A stretch of 64,000 nt of DNA from NCBI RefSeq assembly GCF_001625305.1, contig NW_017802469.1, positions 408,967-472,966 on the forward strand, written 5' to 3'. A model generated the notes under the pieces. The model saw nothing but the letters and a program-made list of their open reading frames with translations, was not told where the DNA came from and made no database searches. Positions 33,926 to 45,527 of the stretch are shown piece by piece. The position numbers were made by a program, and so were the translations under genes. Source of the DNA: Branchiostoma belcheri. Taxonomy: Eukaryota > Chordata > Leptocardii > Amphioxiformes > Branchiostomatidae. Each line of letters begins with the position of its first letter. The stretch's first letter is position 1.

Positions 33926-34203
33926 ATAGTGCATGTCTGTGTCCGCCGCCAGAGGCAACGATTATCTACATATCTAACAACTACCACAGTGTAACGGGGG
34001 TACTGACATACAGTAACACACTTTACTTCACTATATACAAAATGTATAGCTAGTCCGTTTAAAACAAGGGAAGCTAGGAACTAACCATATAGACTAAGAA
34101 TTTGAACCCCCTTTTATTTGCCGTATTATCTTTAAAAAAATGCAATTTTTCCATTTTGTGGACTTCAATCTATTCGACACTGTATACCCCCTAAACTAGT
34201 AGT

Positions 34204-34350
34204 CTCCAAGCAGAGGTTTGGGTTTTGGCTTATTTTTAGCGTGTTTTAGGCTTTTTTTTTTAAATATCCAGTGCAAAAAGGAAACCCCGATAAAGAAAGC
34301 CCCCAAAACACACCAAAAATAACCCAAAACCAAAACCCTTGCTTGGAGAG
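34204..34350. mobile_element. Fold-back MITE
   Basis: Inverted ends CTCCAAGCAGAGGTTTGGG and complement with 'ttagcgtgttttaggctttt' on one side and 'aaaacacaccaaaaataacc' on the other. Confidence 0.85.
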
Positions 34351-34890
34351 TAATAGTTTAGAGGGTATCAGTGGGGTAACTGTGGAATAAAATTGACCAT
34401 TTAGCTTTCTTTTTCATTGTAAAAACCACCCTCCAACGCCCCCATATAGTGGCTTCGATTCGCTCAATATTGATTGCTTTTCGTTTCGGCCTTATGCTTT
34501 TCAATATTTCATTGGTTCACTGTGTACTGAAGCTAGCTGTTTCTGGTTCACTGTGCACTGTGTCTTTACAGGTGTTGCATGTATTTTTACGCTATAGCGT
34601 GACACGAATGAAAAACAAAATATGTGAACACCTCTTACATTAATCGAGAGCAAATAAAACGTTATTGTTCAGTTTAAAACAACAAAACAAGTTTCCCTCT
34701 TGACTATTGTAAACAAGACTGTGACCTTGTTCTATGAACCTGGCTTGTGTCACGTGGACTTCCTTTATCAGTAGTTCCGCAAACATTGCTTCCTCTAAAA
34801 TCTTTTCTACATTCATTTTCAATACCCTTATTTTTGTACACCTTTCAGACGCAAGTTGCCATTGTTTTGACTGAAAGCAACAGGTAAAAT

Positions 34891-34947
34891 ATGGCGATGG
34901 AGCAAGACTGCGTTACGACAATGAATCCAGCGATGCGACAATTGTGA
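34891..34947 (+). promoter_or_regulatory. Possible upstream ORF of the kelch gene
   Basis: An 18-codon frame with four in-frame ATGs (first at 34891, stop TGA 34945-34947) ends 38 nt before the kelch ATG at 34986 in another frame. If this region is in the 5' UTR, it would dampen kelch translation. The transcript start is unknown. Confidence 0.35.
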
Positions 34948-34985
34948 AATTGTTGCCGAAAACCACGACTGGAACACCTACTACG

Positions 34986-37900
34986 ATGGCTACCCGGAGT
35001 ACGGAGTCAACCCTCCCCTCCCCCATTCCCGTTGACCGCACCTTCTCTTCATCGAGGCACAGCAGCGAGGTTCTTCGGTACCTGAACACGCTCCGCACCG
35101 AGGCCCTCCTCTGCGACATCACGCTGATCGTCGACGGGAAAGAAATTCCCGCCCACAAGAACATCCTCGCTTCTTGTAGTGATTATTTTCGTGCCATGTT
35201 CACTCGTGGGATGAGAGAGTGTAACCAGGACAGTGTTGAGATTAAAGCGGTGCCATACAGCGGACTGGAGAATGTTGTACAGTACATGTACACGTCGCAG
35301 ATCACGCTGAACTCAGAAACGGTGCAGGACGTTCTGACAACCGCCAACCACCTGCAAATATCTGCGGTAAGGTCCTGTTTTTTCCTTAAACAGATTAAAG
35401 AATTAACGGGACATGAAAATGATGTCAATGTGAATATGAATACGTTATAAAATGGTATTCACCTCAATATCCAATAGTCCCGTCAATGAAAAACGGATAG
35501 AGCTAGAGGTAATAAGCACGCAGATGCCGGGACGGCGGACGATATAGACTACCCAGCATCTCTTGACCAACCCATTTTCGGTTGACACATGTCAGATATG
35601 TCAGATATGTGAAAGGGTCACATAAAGACCGATGATGACTTTAGAGCTCACAAACCTACCCTGAACAGAGACGGGGGGCGACACAAGTTATCTGGCACGG
35701 ATGACCCGCTACTACGGTCACGTGTCTCTGACGTCACGTTCCAAGAGTAGACGGGTCCATTCCGTGAGCAAGGTTGACGGAGTCAGCCGAAAATTTGGGG
35801 TAAGTCCCAATTCATTCTAGTGTTGGCAGAGAAATTCGAGTCTTTATTATTTCATGAAAACGTAACATTTTCTTTTAAACCTCCCAAAGGTGGTCCAGTT
35901 CTGTCACGAGTACTTGATCTCCATCGTGGACGTGGACAACTGCGTGGACATCGGGAAGATCGCTCAGACCTTCAGCCTGCTGGACCTGCGCAGCGTGGTG
36001 GACAGGTTCATGCTGCGGCGGTTCTCCGTGCTGGCGGACCAGGACGACTTCCAGCGACTCAGCATCGACGAGCTGGCCACCCTGCTGGAGAGCGACGACC
36101 TCTGCACCTGCTCAGAGATAGAGGTTGGTCGTTTAACATCACGTGACTATCACGTGACTATGACGTAGTCATTAGCGTCCGCCATGTTGGTGGATTAAAG
36201 AAAACTGGAGAGCTAGCGACGCCGTCGGCACCTGCTCAGAGATAGAGGTTGGTCCTGGTCGCGGTCTCATTTGGGAGATCACGAATATGCAAATGAGTGC
36301 ATGCAAAATTTAGCGTCCGCCATGTTGGTGGATTAAAGAAAACTGGAGAGCGACGACCTCTGCAGATGCTCAGAGATAGAGGTTGGTCCTTTAAGGTCAC
36401 GTGAGTAGTGATTAGCGTCCACCATGTTGGTGGATTAAAGAAAAGTGGAGATAGAGGTTGGTCCTTTAAGGCCACGTGAGTAGTAATTAGCGTCAGCCAT
36501 GTTGGTGGATTAAAGAAACTGGCCTGGAGAGCGACGACCTCTGCACATGCTTCGAGATAGATGTTGGTCGTATAACATCACGTGACTATCACGTGACTAT
36601 GACGTTGTTATTAGCGTCCGCCGTGTTGGTGGTTTAAAGACAACTGGAGAGCGACGACCTCTGCACATGCTCAGAGATAGAGGTTGGTCCTGGTCGCGGT
36701 CTCATTTGGGAGATCACGAATATGTAAATGAGTACATGCAAAATTTATCGTCCGCCATGTTGGTGGATTAAAGAAAGCTGGAGAGCGACGACCTCTGCAC
36801 ATGCTCAGAGATAGAGGTTGGTCCTGGTCGCGGTCTCATTCGGGAGATCACGAATATGCAAATGAGTACATGCAAAATTTAGCGTCCGCCATGTTGGTGG
36901 GTTAAAGAAACTGGCCTGGAGAGCGACGACCTCTGCACGTGCTCAGAGATAGAGGTTGGTCCTTTAAGGTCACGTGAGTAGTAATTAGCGTCCACCATGT
37001 TGGTGGATTAAAGAAAAGTGGAGATAGAGGTTGGTCCTTTAAGGTCACGTGAGTAGTAATTAGCGTCAGCCATGTTGGTGGATTAAAGAAAAGTGGAGAT
37101 AGAGGTTGGTCCTTTAAGGCCACGTGAGTAATAATTAGCGTCCGTCATGTTGGTGGATTAAAGACAACCTGAGAGCGACGACCTCTGCACATGCCAGTTC
37201 GAGATAGAGGTTGGTCGTTTAGGGCACAGACCACCATTTCCAGCCGCCATTGGAATATATGGTAAACATCTAAGAACTGAGCTGTCAACAATCACCTACT
37301 TGAGTGTTCAACTATTGACAACTCACATTGACAGTTTAGTTTGGCATCCAAATTGTCCATTTAGCTAAAAATTCTTACTTTTGAATCGGCTCAAGTTAGT
37401 CATAGGATTGCCACAATGACCTATGGCCCACTGAACACCACCAAACACAACACAATAGAATCACTTCTAGAGCTATACCCAGCATCAAAAACAAGCATAG
37501 AAAAGCATTAAACCCTCCATGCTGCAGAATGCCAGCAATTAGCAGGAGATGCTAAATAGGCTGTTTACAGTTGGATTGGACCGGATGTCCTCACTAATGG
37601 GTAGTCTCAGATATCATAGTATTCATGAAGAAGACCAGAGAGTTACAAAATTATTTTTTGTTGTTGTTGTGCAGGTTTTTGAAGCCGTAGTGAAGTGGTT
37701 GGAGTACGACACGTCCCGGCAGCAGCACATGAGCGAGCTGATGTCACGTGTGCGGTTCCCGCTCATGTCGCCGGCAGAGCTGGTGGACCGGGTACAGACC
37801 GTGGACTTCATGCAGACTGACGTCAGCTGTATGCGGATTCTGCAGGAGACATTCAAGTACCACGTTCTACCGCACAGGTGATTTGATTGAATTGTTTTTG

Positions 37901-38045
37901 TCATTGTCATTGTTTTTCCTCAGTTTCTTCCTCTTCTTCTCCAAACAAATAAGGTCAATGACCTGAACCAGACGTCTCTCACTATGGTAATTGGTGTTGG
38001 GTTACATCATGTTGCAAGTGCCATGGAGATCTGAGTTCAAGAGGG

Positions 38046-38092
<47 letters not shown>

Positions 38093-38101
38093 GAGAGAGA
38101 G

Positions 38102-38133
<32 letters not shown>

Positions 38134-41100
38134 GAGAGAGAGAGAAGAGAAGAGAGAAAGGGGGAAAGAGAGAGAGATAGAGAGGGAGGGAGAGAGAGAG
38201 AGAGAAGAGAGAGGAGAAAGGGAGAGACAGACACAAAGCCAAATCAAAGGGCGACAAAGAGTAGAAACAGAAATAGGCGGAGAGAGATAGGGAAATATGA
38301 TAATAAAGGAGGAAAGAAAATAATGGAAAATATGCGTAGGAGGAAGAATGAAAGAAGGGAAAGAACGATAAAGAAGAAAAGGAGGGAAAATGTACGTAGG
38401 GGAAAGAAGGAAAGAGGGGACAGGGCAAAGAACGAGGAAGAAAAAGCGCAAGGTAGAAAGAAATAAAGAAGAAAAGAAACATTTCTGTTGGCAGAAAACG
38501 TCGCAGTCAATGATCTGATCATTAACGCGGGGGCTGGCCATACGCCAGTGTGCGTAGAGTGTTAGTGAGATATATAGGGACCCTCCATTTCAGCACCAAG
38601 GACATCGCCCTCCGGCGCACTGCCATTGACCTGGGGGCGGCATAGGAATGTACAGACAAGCTCACACAGCCTCATGACAACATCAGATTTTTTTGTACAT
38701 TTCAGACAGCCGGTGATGCAGTCAGCCCGTACCCAGGTCCGTTCCACGTCCAGTCACCTGGTGATCGTGGGCGGCGAGCCGTCCTCCCGGGCCAGCGAGA
38801 CCCTCATCCGCAGCGTGAAGTTCCTGGACACCGGCGGGTCGTCCTGGCGGGAAGTCACCGCCATGGAGAGACCCCGCAGTCACAAGGGCGTGGCCGTGTT
38901 GGGCAACTTCCTCTACGTAGCAGGTGACACCAGCACGAAATGTTTAAGCACACACCAAAGCTTGCGTAAAGTTATTGACAAGTGAAGAAACGGTACATTT
39001 ACGCATATTTTAAGTTGTGCGTTTAAATGTTTAAGCACACATCAAAGCTTGCGTAAAGTTACACACAAGTGAAGAAACGGTACATTTACGCATATTTTAA
39101 GTTGCGCGTTTAAATGTTTAAGCACATATCAAAGCTTGCGTAAAGTTACACACAAGTGAAGAAACGGTACATTTACGCATATTTTAAGTTGCGCGTTTAA
39201 ATGTTTAAGCACATATCAAAGCTTGCGTAAAGTTACACACAAGTGAAGAAACGGTACATTTACATTTACGCATATTTTAAGGTGTGCGTAAAGAATAGCT
39301 TTTGTGAAGTGTAAGACCTGCTGGATGTAATGGAAACGAGATGGGTAAGCTGATAGCTTTCAAGATGGCCGAACAATGACGTTACATATCAACATGGCGG
39401 CTCCCACTGACTCGAGTGTAAAACAGAATGGTATTTAATCTGCTGTGTGAAACAATGGGAAAGTTTCTTTTTAGATTCGTCCTCGAATCTCACAGGGCCG
39501 ATGTGAGAACCGTGAAACAGGAATCGAACCCGCGTCGAACCCGAGCAGCCAGCTTATGACACCAGCGCTCTAACGACTACTAGTATTCCAAAAGGTCCGG
39601 GCCCTTTGGAATGGATCAGTTGGTGGCGCTTGAACCCCACTGTTACAATACGACTAAGGCATCGTGCACACGAATACGCTGTAAGCGCTTTCAATCCAGA
39701 TGAATGTAGTTTAGGCAAATTGTGCTCGGGCACGGTTTGAAAGGAACGTGTGACCAGATGTGAGGAATGCGATTTACCCGAATCGCGGTTCAGGTACGGT
39801 TTCCGTATGAACAGGGCCTAAATGGCAAATCTTCTTCACATGTGTCTACAGGTGGGTCGTGTACAAGTCACCTTGGCCGCCTAACGGCCACGAACGAAGT
39901 GCACCGTTACGATCCTCAGCAGGACTCGTGGTTCCAGACGGCGTCCATGTTGGAGAGCAGGACGGACTTCCACCTCGCCGCCATCGGGAACCAACTCTTC
40001 GCGGTGGCGGGAAGGAACGACGCCGACAAGCTGGCCACAGTCGAACGATACAAGTAGGCTATGAAATAAAGACTAAGGCCACAGCAAGTAAATTTTATGG
40101 ATGACATCCTCCGCGGACTCCAAATTTAATGCGAGCGGGCGAAAAAAAAACAAGGCGAGGCGAAAAAAACGAGGTTCCTACATTCTAAAATTTTCACTCA
40201 ATCCTTGTACAAATGGTTTTGATTCAGTAGATACATCACATATACACAGCCAACATATCACATATCACTGCACCAAAGTAAGAAACAAAACATTAAATCA
40301 GAACCTTTTCTAGTCTTCTCTCTTCATAGTTATCTGCCATCCACCTTTCGGCATCTTTGCCCATTTTCGGCATGTTGACCACTGTCAGAAGGCAACAAAA
40401 ATTTCTTTTTTTTTCCAAAATCAGACGAAAATTAATGCGCGCGCTGATGTCATCCTTAAAAATAACTTGCTTTGGCCTTAGGAAATGAGAAGAAATTTGA
40501 ACCTGTAGACATTGTTGCACTATAGGTACATGTATAACAAGATACCAAACTTGTACCATTAACTGTAGTAGCTAGTAAGGACATAAATGTACAATAAATG
40601 TCTTTCATTCATTCACATATACAGTCCCCATAATGACGAGTGGACATACGTGGCGTCTCTGGACGAGCCTGTGGTCAGCCACGCCGTCTGTGTGGACAGA
40701 GGCTACCTGTACGTGTCCGGGGGGTACAATGGGAGTTTCCAGAACACCTTTCAAAGGTATCTAACGTTACATCTTGTACATATATATTAATAGTGCGAAT
40801 CAAACCCAACACATGTAGAGCCCGATTAAAATGATTGATATCGTTCGCGAAGACCTAACTTCTCACCCATTTGGGGAGGGAAAAAGAGGCACTGTACAAT
40901 AACGCGGGGAGGGGCAGCGCACGCTTACCCTGGGTGCCAGCCAAGTTTACGGGCCGCTAGCTGTTTCCTTCGGCAACCAGAAGCCCTTCGCCCGCAGACC
41001 TAAATTACCGCTGCGGTGGAACTGAGCCCGTGGGGAGGTTTCGGCCCTGCAACTTTGTAGAGCCAGCCAAACTCCCCCCGGGCTAGACTCCCCCGTAGCG

Positions 41101-43548
41101 GTAATTTACACCAGCGGGCGAAGGGCTCTTGCGGCCGGGAAAACGAGTTCTGGCTTCCGGGGCAGCGCGCGCTAAGAGTGTGTAAAATAGGGACCCCCGT
41201 TTCAGCACCAAGGACATTGCCAGCCGGCGCACAGCCAGTGCAAGCTAGGCGGTCGCCGCAGAAAAATGCCTCGTGCCTTGGGGCGGCACAGGAACGCCCA
41301 TGCAAGCTAGCCCGGGCTCGTAGTGTACGTCCCGTTGATTTTAGGGCTTGAATCCGGCGTATGTTTTGCCGGGATAGGGTTGAAAATCAGAATCAACTGT
41401 GTGCCCTATGTAGCCTTTGGCTGTAGTATAACACCGAACGTATTTGAAATATCTCATCATTACATGTATGTTTTAGATTTTTTTGAATAAACGTTTTCTT
41501 TATGATTTTTTTTTACGAATCTTTGAGGTACGTTTAACCAGCATTGCTTCTCTTCATCTTAAAGCGATATTACGTAAGATTTTTGCGCCAAAACTGTAAA
41601 TGTAAATAATTATAATTTCCTCATATAGATTGTCATTTTCGATAACTTTCAACATATTAGCATCGCTATTTCGCATTTCCGGCGAGAAAAATTTGCGCCA
41701 GGCCCGCTGTATTTTTAGGAGGCTCCTAAAAAGAATGTAAACAAACAGCGGTTTTCGTTTGGCTATCTTCTGCAGCTTCCAACACGTTTTTGCGGCGCAA
41801 CGACGTTGATCTTTTGCTCCCTAAATGTCATTATGAACCCAGGTAGGCTTATAGCGCAAGAAAATGTGTAAAACAACGTTGTTTAAAATAGTGAAAATCT
41901 TACATAATATCATTTAAATCTTTCGCAGATATAACCTCGAGGCTGACCGTTGGGAGAATATGACCGCCATGACTACGGCCAGGGGATGGCACTGCATGAC
42001 GTCATCACACGACCGGATATACGTCTTTGGCGGGACGTGCGAAAACGGAAGTGGCATCCGGGGTGTTCTACAGGACGAGTGTTACGATCCAAGTACTCAA
42101 CAGTGGGCAAAGTAAGTTTGACATTCAAATACTAGTAACTAAAAAGGTAACATTTGCAAAGCAAGTGCATGATGTTGACCTTCGCACATGGTCTGCTCTG
42201 TTAATTCTTACTCAAACACATTCATATATATTGCCAGACAGGAGTCTAAATCCCTCCTGCTATAAAATTGCAACATAATGTATCCCAACACTAGTTACCA
42301 TGGTGATAGACGTCTGTTTCAGGTTATTGACCTTATTTGTTTGGAGAAGTAGAAGAAACAGAGCAAAAACAATACGTTTTCCTTTGGTAAACATAAATAG
42401 TTGAAGCAATGGATGTTCTAGGTTTTGTCGCTCATGAAAATTCAGCAAATCGCAAGCAAATGCAATATATTTCACTCCCACCCCGGTATAAACATGCTCT
42501 TTTTCATTAGGTTGGAGAATGATTGAATGTACGTTTTGATGATAATTGCCTGATGAAGATGACAGACGGTTATTGAAATGTCGGCTCTGCAATAAAGTAG
42601 TTGTGAATAATAAAGAACTTTGATATTCTAAAAAGTGCAGTTTTGCAATCACACAATGATAGAGGGAAGTATTTTTCTCTTTCCCTAGAACATCCCCGAT
42701 GCTGTGTACTAAGAGTGAAGCAGGAATAGCGGTGTACCAGGGCAAAATCTTCATCATAGGCGGGTACAGCTGGGATAGGAACGAGTTCTCTAAGTCTGTG
42801 GAGTGTTACCTACCGGAGGAGGACAGGTAAGCAGCATCCTTTCATACCAGCCAATCACGTTGCCTCCTGACCGTAGCCGGCAACGTGATTGGCTGATAAG
42901 TTTCCTCTGATCTGATTGGTTGAGGACTGGCTAATGTGTTAGTAGTCTGTATGCTACTAAAATGACTAAAGCTACTTCGATGATAATGAGATAGATACAC
43001 AAGAAAACTTTTAGTCAAGCAACTGGATAGATTTCGAAAGCTACTTTTCGCAGCTAGGCAGCCATGCAGTACAACATATATTTTTATCGCTACTAAATTT
43101 AACTCAAGAACTAGTTAAGGTAACATTTGCAAAGCAAATGCATAATGTTTACCTTCGCATATGGTCTGCTCTGTTAATTCTTACTCAAACACATTCATAT
43201 ATATGGTCAGACAGGAGTCTAAATCCCTCCTGCTATAAAATTGCAACATGATGTAACCCAACACTAGTTACCATGGTGACAGACGTCTGGTTTAGGTCAT
43301 TAACCTTATCGTTTTGGAGAAGAAGAAACTGAGCAAACACAATATGTTTTCCTTCAGTAAACATAACTTATCTCTCTAACAGTACAAAATGCTTACCTAA
43401 CGTCTTGTGTTGCAGGTGGGAGAAGGTTGCAGACTTGCCAGAGCCCTGTACGGGGGTTGGCTGCAGTGTGCTCCGCCTGCCGCAGTGTGTCACTTCTAAC
43501 TGTAACCACGCCCACCCGGAGAGAGCAGCAGCCAATAGCGTCACGTGA
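34986..43548 (+). CDS. BTB-BACK-Kelch protein, KLHL9/13-like (9 exons, 607 aa)
   Basis: Exons: 34986-35366, 35890-36123, 37675-37877, 38706-38923, 39852-40053, 40625-40756, 41929-42111, 42689-42826, 43416-43548; 1824 nt, phases consistent. Predicted cullin-3 E3 ligase substrate adaptor. The BTB domain spans about residues 30-140 (LLCDITLIVDGKEIPAHKNI), BACK about 140-250 (SEIE-VFEAVVKW across the exon 2/3 junction), and the kelch propeller about 285-590 with GG pairs (LVIVGG, FIIGGYSW). The linker FPLMSPAELVDRVQTVDFM and QPVMQS matches KLHL9/KLHL13 (mitotic Aurora B adaptors); related KLHL members such as KLHL36 are not excluded. ATG 34986 is the first in this frame; the frame is open upstream but lacks another ATG. 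Introns hold several repeats, notably decoy donors in intron 2. Confidence 0.94.
35630..35815 (+). mobile_element. Penelope-like element remnant (GIY-YIG tail) in kelch intron 1
   Basis: Plus-strand frame RAHKPTLNRDGGRHKLSGT, the same GIY-YIG tail as at 18035 and 55085, with matching flank 'ccattccgtgagcaaggttg', 'acggagtcagccgaaaattt'. Confidence 0.65.
36124..37225 (+). repeat. Exon-boundary minisatellite in kelch intron 2
   Basis: Some ten copies of the 3' end of exon 2 plus its splice donor: 'gagagcgacgacctctgcac', 'tgctcagagatagag|gttggtc', followed by 'cgtccgccatgttggtggat' and 'taaagaaaact'. The donor word GATAGAGGTTGGTC (or a one-base variant) occurs near 36241, 36375, 36449, 36555, 36676, 36810, 36946, 37024, 37098 and 37203, and the real one ends exon 2 at 36123. 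Sub-families differ by 'ggtcgcggtctcatttggga' or 'ctttaaggtcacgtgagtag' inserts. Confidence 0.93.
37905..38020 (-). mobile_element. Dispersed element E, partial, reverse
   Basis: Reverse copy: 'ccaaacaaataaggtcaatg', 'acctgaaccagacgtctctc', 'ttgggttacatcatgttgca', starting ~30 bp after the kelch exon 3 donor. Confidence 0.75.
38047..38225 (+). repeat. (GA)n microsatellite grading into purine-rich DNA
   Basis: ~180 bp of GAGAGA followed to about 38480 by A/G-only-like sequence. Such polypurine tracts can form triplex DNA. Leu/Ser-rich frames on the minus strand are artefacts. Confidence 0.9.
38940..39290 (+). repeat. ~87-bp tandem array, four copies, kelch intron 4
   Basis: Units: 'aaatgtttaagcacacatca', 'aagcttgcgtaaagttacac', 'acaagtgaagaaacggtaca', 'tttacgcatattttaagttg'. 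Copies are nearly identical. It begins 16 bp after the exon 4 donor. Confidence 0.92.
39490..39590 (-). mobile_element. tRNA-like SINE head
   Basis: Minus strand GTTAGAGCGCTGGTGTCA (A-box like) and GGGTTCGATTCCTG (B-box). No body is recognised. Confidence 0.5.
40077..40477 (+). mobile_element. MITE family A, kelch intron 5
   Basis: Near-complete: left GGCCACAGCAAGTAAATTTT, right TCATCCTTAAAAATAACTTG CTTTGGCC. It starts 24 bp after the exon 5 donor. Confidence 0.9.
40900..41320. mobile_element. GC-rich inverted-repeat element
   Basis: Arms 'agcccttcgcccgc'..'aaattaccgc' and 'gcggtaattt'..'gcgggcgaagggct' are inverted around 41040. The right flank 'tttcagcaccaaggacattg..ccggcgca' also occurs at 38590-38640. 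GC content is clearly above the surroundings. Confidence 0.6.
41559..41917. mobile_element. MITE family C flanked by TTAA
   Basis: Second copy: TTAA-AGCGATATTACGTAAGATTTT .. AAAATCTTACATAATATCAT-TTAA. It ends 11 bp before kelch exon 7, so the acceptor's pyrimidine tract is squeezed against the transposon end. Confidence 0.88.
42145..42393 (+). mobile_element. Dispersed element E, kelch intron 7
   Basis: Copy with 'ggtaacatttgcaaagcaag' and end 'cctttggtaaacata'. Confidence 0.85.
42849..42894. repeat. Perfect 16-bp hairpin in kelch intron 8
   Basis: AGCCAATCACGTTGCC (42849-42864) and its exact complement GGCAACGTGATTGGCT (42879-42894), 14-nt loop. It includes CCAAT and CACGT words. It starts 23 bp after the exon 8 donor. 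Confidence 0.8.
43118..43366 (+). mobile_element. Dispersed element E, near-consensus copy
   Basis: Carries all family words: 'ggtaacatttgcaaagcaaa', 'tgcataatgtttaccttcgc', 'atggtctgctctgttaattc', 'tgtttaggtcattaacc', ending 'ccttcagtaaacata'. It ends ~50 bp before exon 9. Confidence 0.88.
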
Positions 43549-44070
43549 AAGATAATCAGATCACTCCCGAACAACTCTTCAAATCAGATCTAATGCAATA
43601 TTCTTGAAAAGGACATATGCGTTGTGCATTGTACTTAGGTACCAATGCAGGATGTGCAACATCTTGACTGTGATTTGAATTCAAGGCAGACGAAACGACA
43701 GTGAAGATTGGACATCCAGATAATCAAGATACGCCAAAAAAAGTTACTCAAGAAACTGGCCATGATTTTGGAAACGGTCAGACGTTTCATGTAGAATCCA
43801 CTATACCTTTCGTCAGTGACACTGGAGAGTTGTCAGAAAAGCAAAAAGAAACAAAAGTTAGACAAGTCATGATCAAGACAAGGCAGACTAAATTTGAATA
43901 TTGATATGGAGATTTTTCGGAGATGTTTACAAGATGGGAACGTCAGAAAGATATCAGTGTTCTTTCTCAAAGACTTTGTCAAAGCAAAACGCCAAACAGA
44001 AATGGACAAGCTAAGGATACAAGGTGCAAATGACAAATATGTTTCCACCATTGAATGCATTGCCTGAATA
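43549..44070. other. kelch 3' UTR / intergenic
   Basis: Probably kelch 3' UTR. A 67-codon frame at 43701-43904 has no recognisable feature and I do not call it a gene. Confidence 0.5.
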
Positions 44071-44262
44071 TGGTGACAGGAGTCTAATTCCCTCCTGCTA
44101 TAAAATTGCAACATGATCTAACCAAACACCATGGTGACAGACGTCTGGTTCAGGTCATTGACCTTATTGGTTTGAGGAAGAAACTGAGTAAAGAAGAGGA
44201 AGAAACTGAGCAAAGAAGAAGAAACTGAGCAAAAACAATATGTTTTCCTTCTGTAAACATAT
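44071..44262 (+). mobile_element. Dispersed element E, 5'-truncated
   Basis: Has 'ggtgacaggagtctaattcc' and 'ccatggtgacagacgtctgg', with 'agaggaagaaactgagcaaa' partly duplicated, ending 'ccttctgtaaacata'. Confidence 0.8.
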
Positions 44263-44809
44263 TGAGGGATGGGAATGTATTTAACTTTGAGAGAACGTAG
44301 AAGGACAGAAGACTGGGATATTTGTCCATCGATGGTCGTTAGATATGGAAAATCCCAAGCTGCAAGAACATACTCTACCTCAATGTGGATATGGGTAATG
44401 TTGTGTACGTCAGTGATAGCGACGAATCAAGCAAAAATTGAGTGGAGAAAATGAGTCAATCCGTCGAAAGCAATAAGGCTCTGTAATATAAAGTCTGTGA
44501 ATAATTATTTTTCAGTGCCATATAAGCATATTATGCCTCAGTACTTAAAATTTATGAACAAAGCATCTGCAAACGACAGGATTTAAACTAATGGGTGCCG
44601 CTGTTTCTATTGCATGGAGGCCGTATAGTATATAGAGGCTTTCAAATTGTTGTCAAATTAGCATTTACATGTAGGAAACACGTTTCTTCAAGTGAAAGGT
44701 ATTTCTTTCTTTATTTGTTGTTTGATTCAGGCAGAACCCATAGACAACATAGACAACACAATATACATAGATCTAAAAATACAATGTCTAGGATAAAAGA
44801 AACTGAGCC

Positions 44810-45030
44810 TATTTAAGGTCTGATTTATACCAACACTGGCAGTACCTACGCCAGAACTGACTTCTGGGGAAGGCATCAGAGCGTAAGAGCAAACTGATGA
44901 TGCCGTTACCGGACGCCAGGAGGCGAGCCGCAAAAGAGTGCGTCAGCTTTCGCCTCCTGGCGTCGAAGTTGTCGACACCCAACTGGGCAAAGAACAGGCT
45001 GTTACTAGTGGAGCGAGGCTGAGACAAGTA
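44810..45030 (-). mobile_element. Possible LINE ORF2 C-terminal fragment
   Basis: Minus-strand frame with LFFAQLGVDNFDARRRKLTH and FAARLLASG, matching the LGL-x-RR-x-L-x-F pattern found near the C-terminus of CR1-type ORF2. It contains a perfect 15-bp inverted repeat (44912-44926 and 44950-44964). A host gene fragment cannot be excluded. Confidence 0.4.
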
Positions 45031-45059
45031 TTGTAATTATTGACAAAAAATGTGTAAAA

Positions 45060-45520
45060 TTCTGTTGTATACAAGCTAGCGTTTCTTACTGTTTTCTTAC
45101 TGTTTTAAACCATACTGTAAATCGTACAAAACAGTTGCAAAAGGGGCAAATATATATACCCTAAATTTTTAAAGAATATTGGAAAGAGATACCGATGTCG
45201 TACATGTACAATGCCAAAATCAAACGAAAAAAAATGAAAATGTAAAGAAGAGTAATGTTTCAACATATCCAGCTTTGTACCTACCATCATTAAACTTTGG
45301 ATAAATGTGTTTTTGATTGCTTATTTATTCTTTGACCGAGTCCTCCCACCACGTACATAGGATAGTCCAGTTAACGCGGAAAACGCGGAAAGGAAATATT
45401 GCTGCTACGAACGTATTGGCCTTTATTACGCACTGTCATGTCCCCCGAAACTGAAAGTCCTTCCATAAGCCATTTTAGCTCTCCTATATATCTCATAGTC
45501 GCCTTTCATGAAAATATATT
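45060..45520. other. intergenic, nothing recognised
   Basis: AT-rich; no supported exon or repeat. Confidence 0.5.
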
Positions 45521-45527
45521 TGCACTT

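Noticed and set aside
38002..38541. 166-179-residue Leu/Ser/Phe-rich minus-strand frames
   Set aside because: Translation of the polypurine tract in kelch intron 3.
43701..43904. 67-codon frame after the kelch stop
   Set aside because: No domain, no splice sites and no homology I recognise; most likely 3' UTR.
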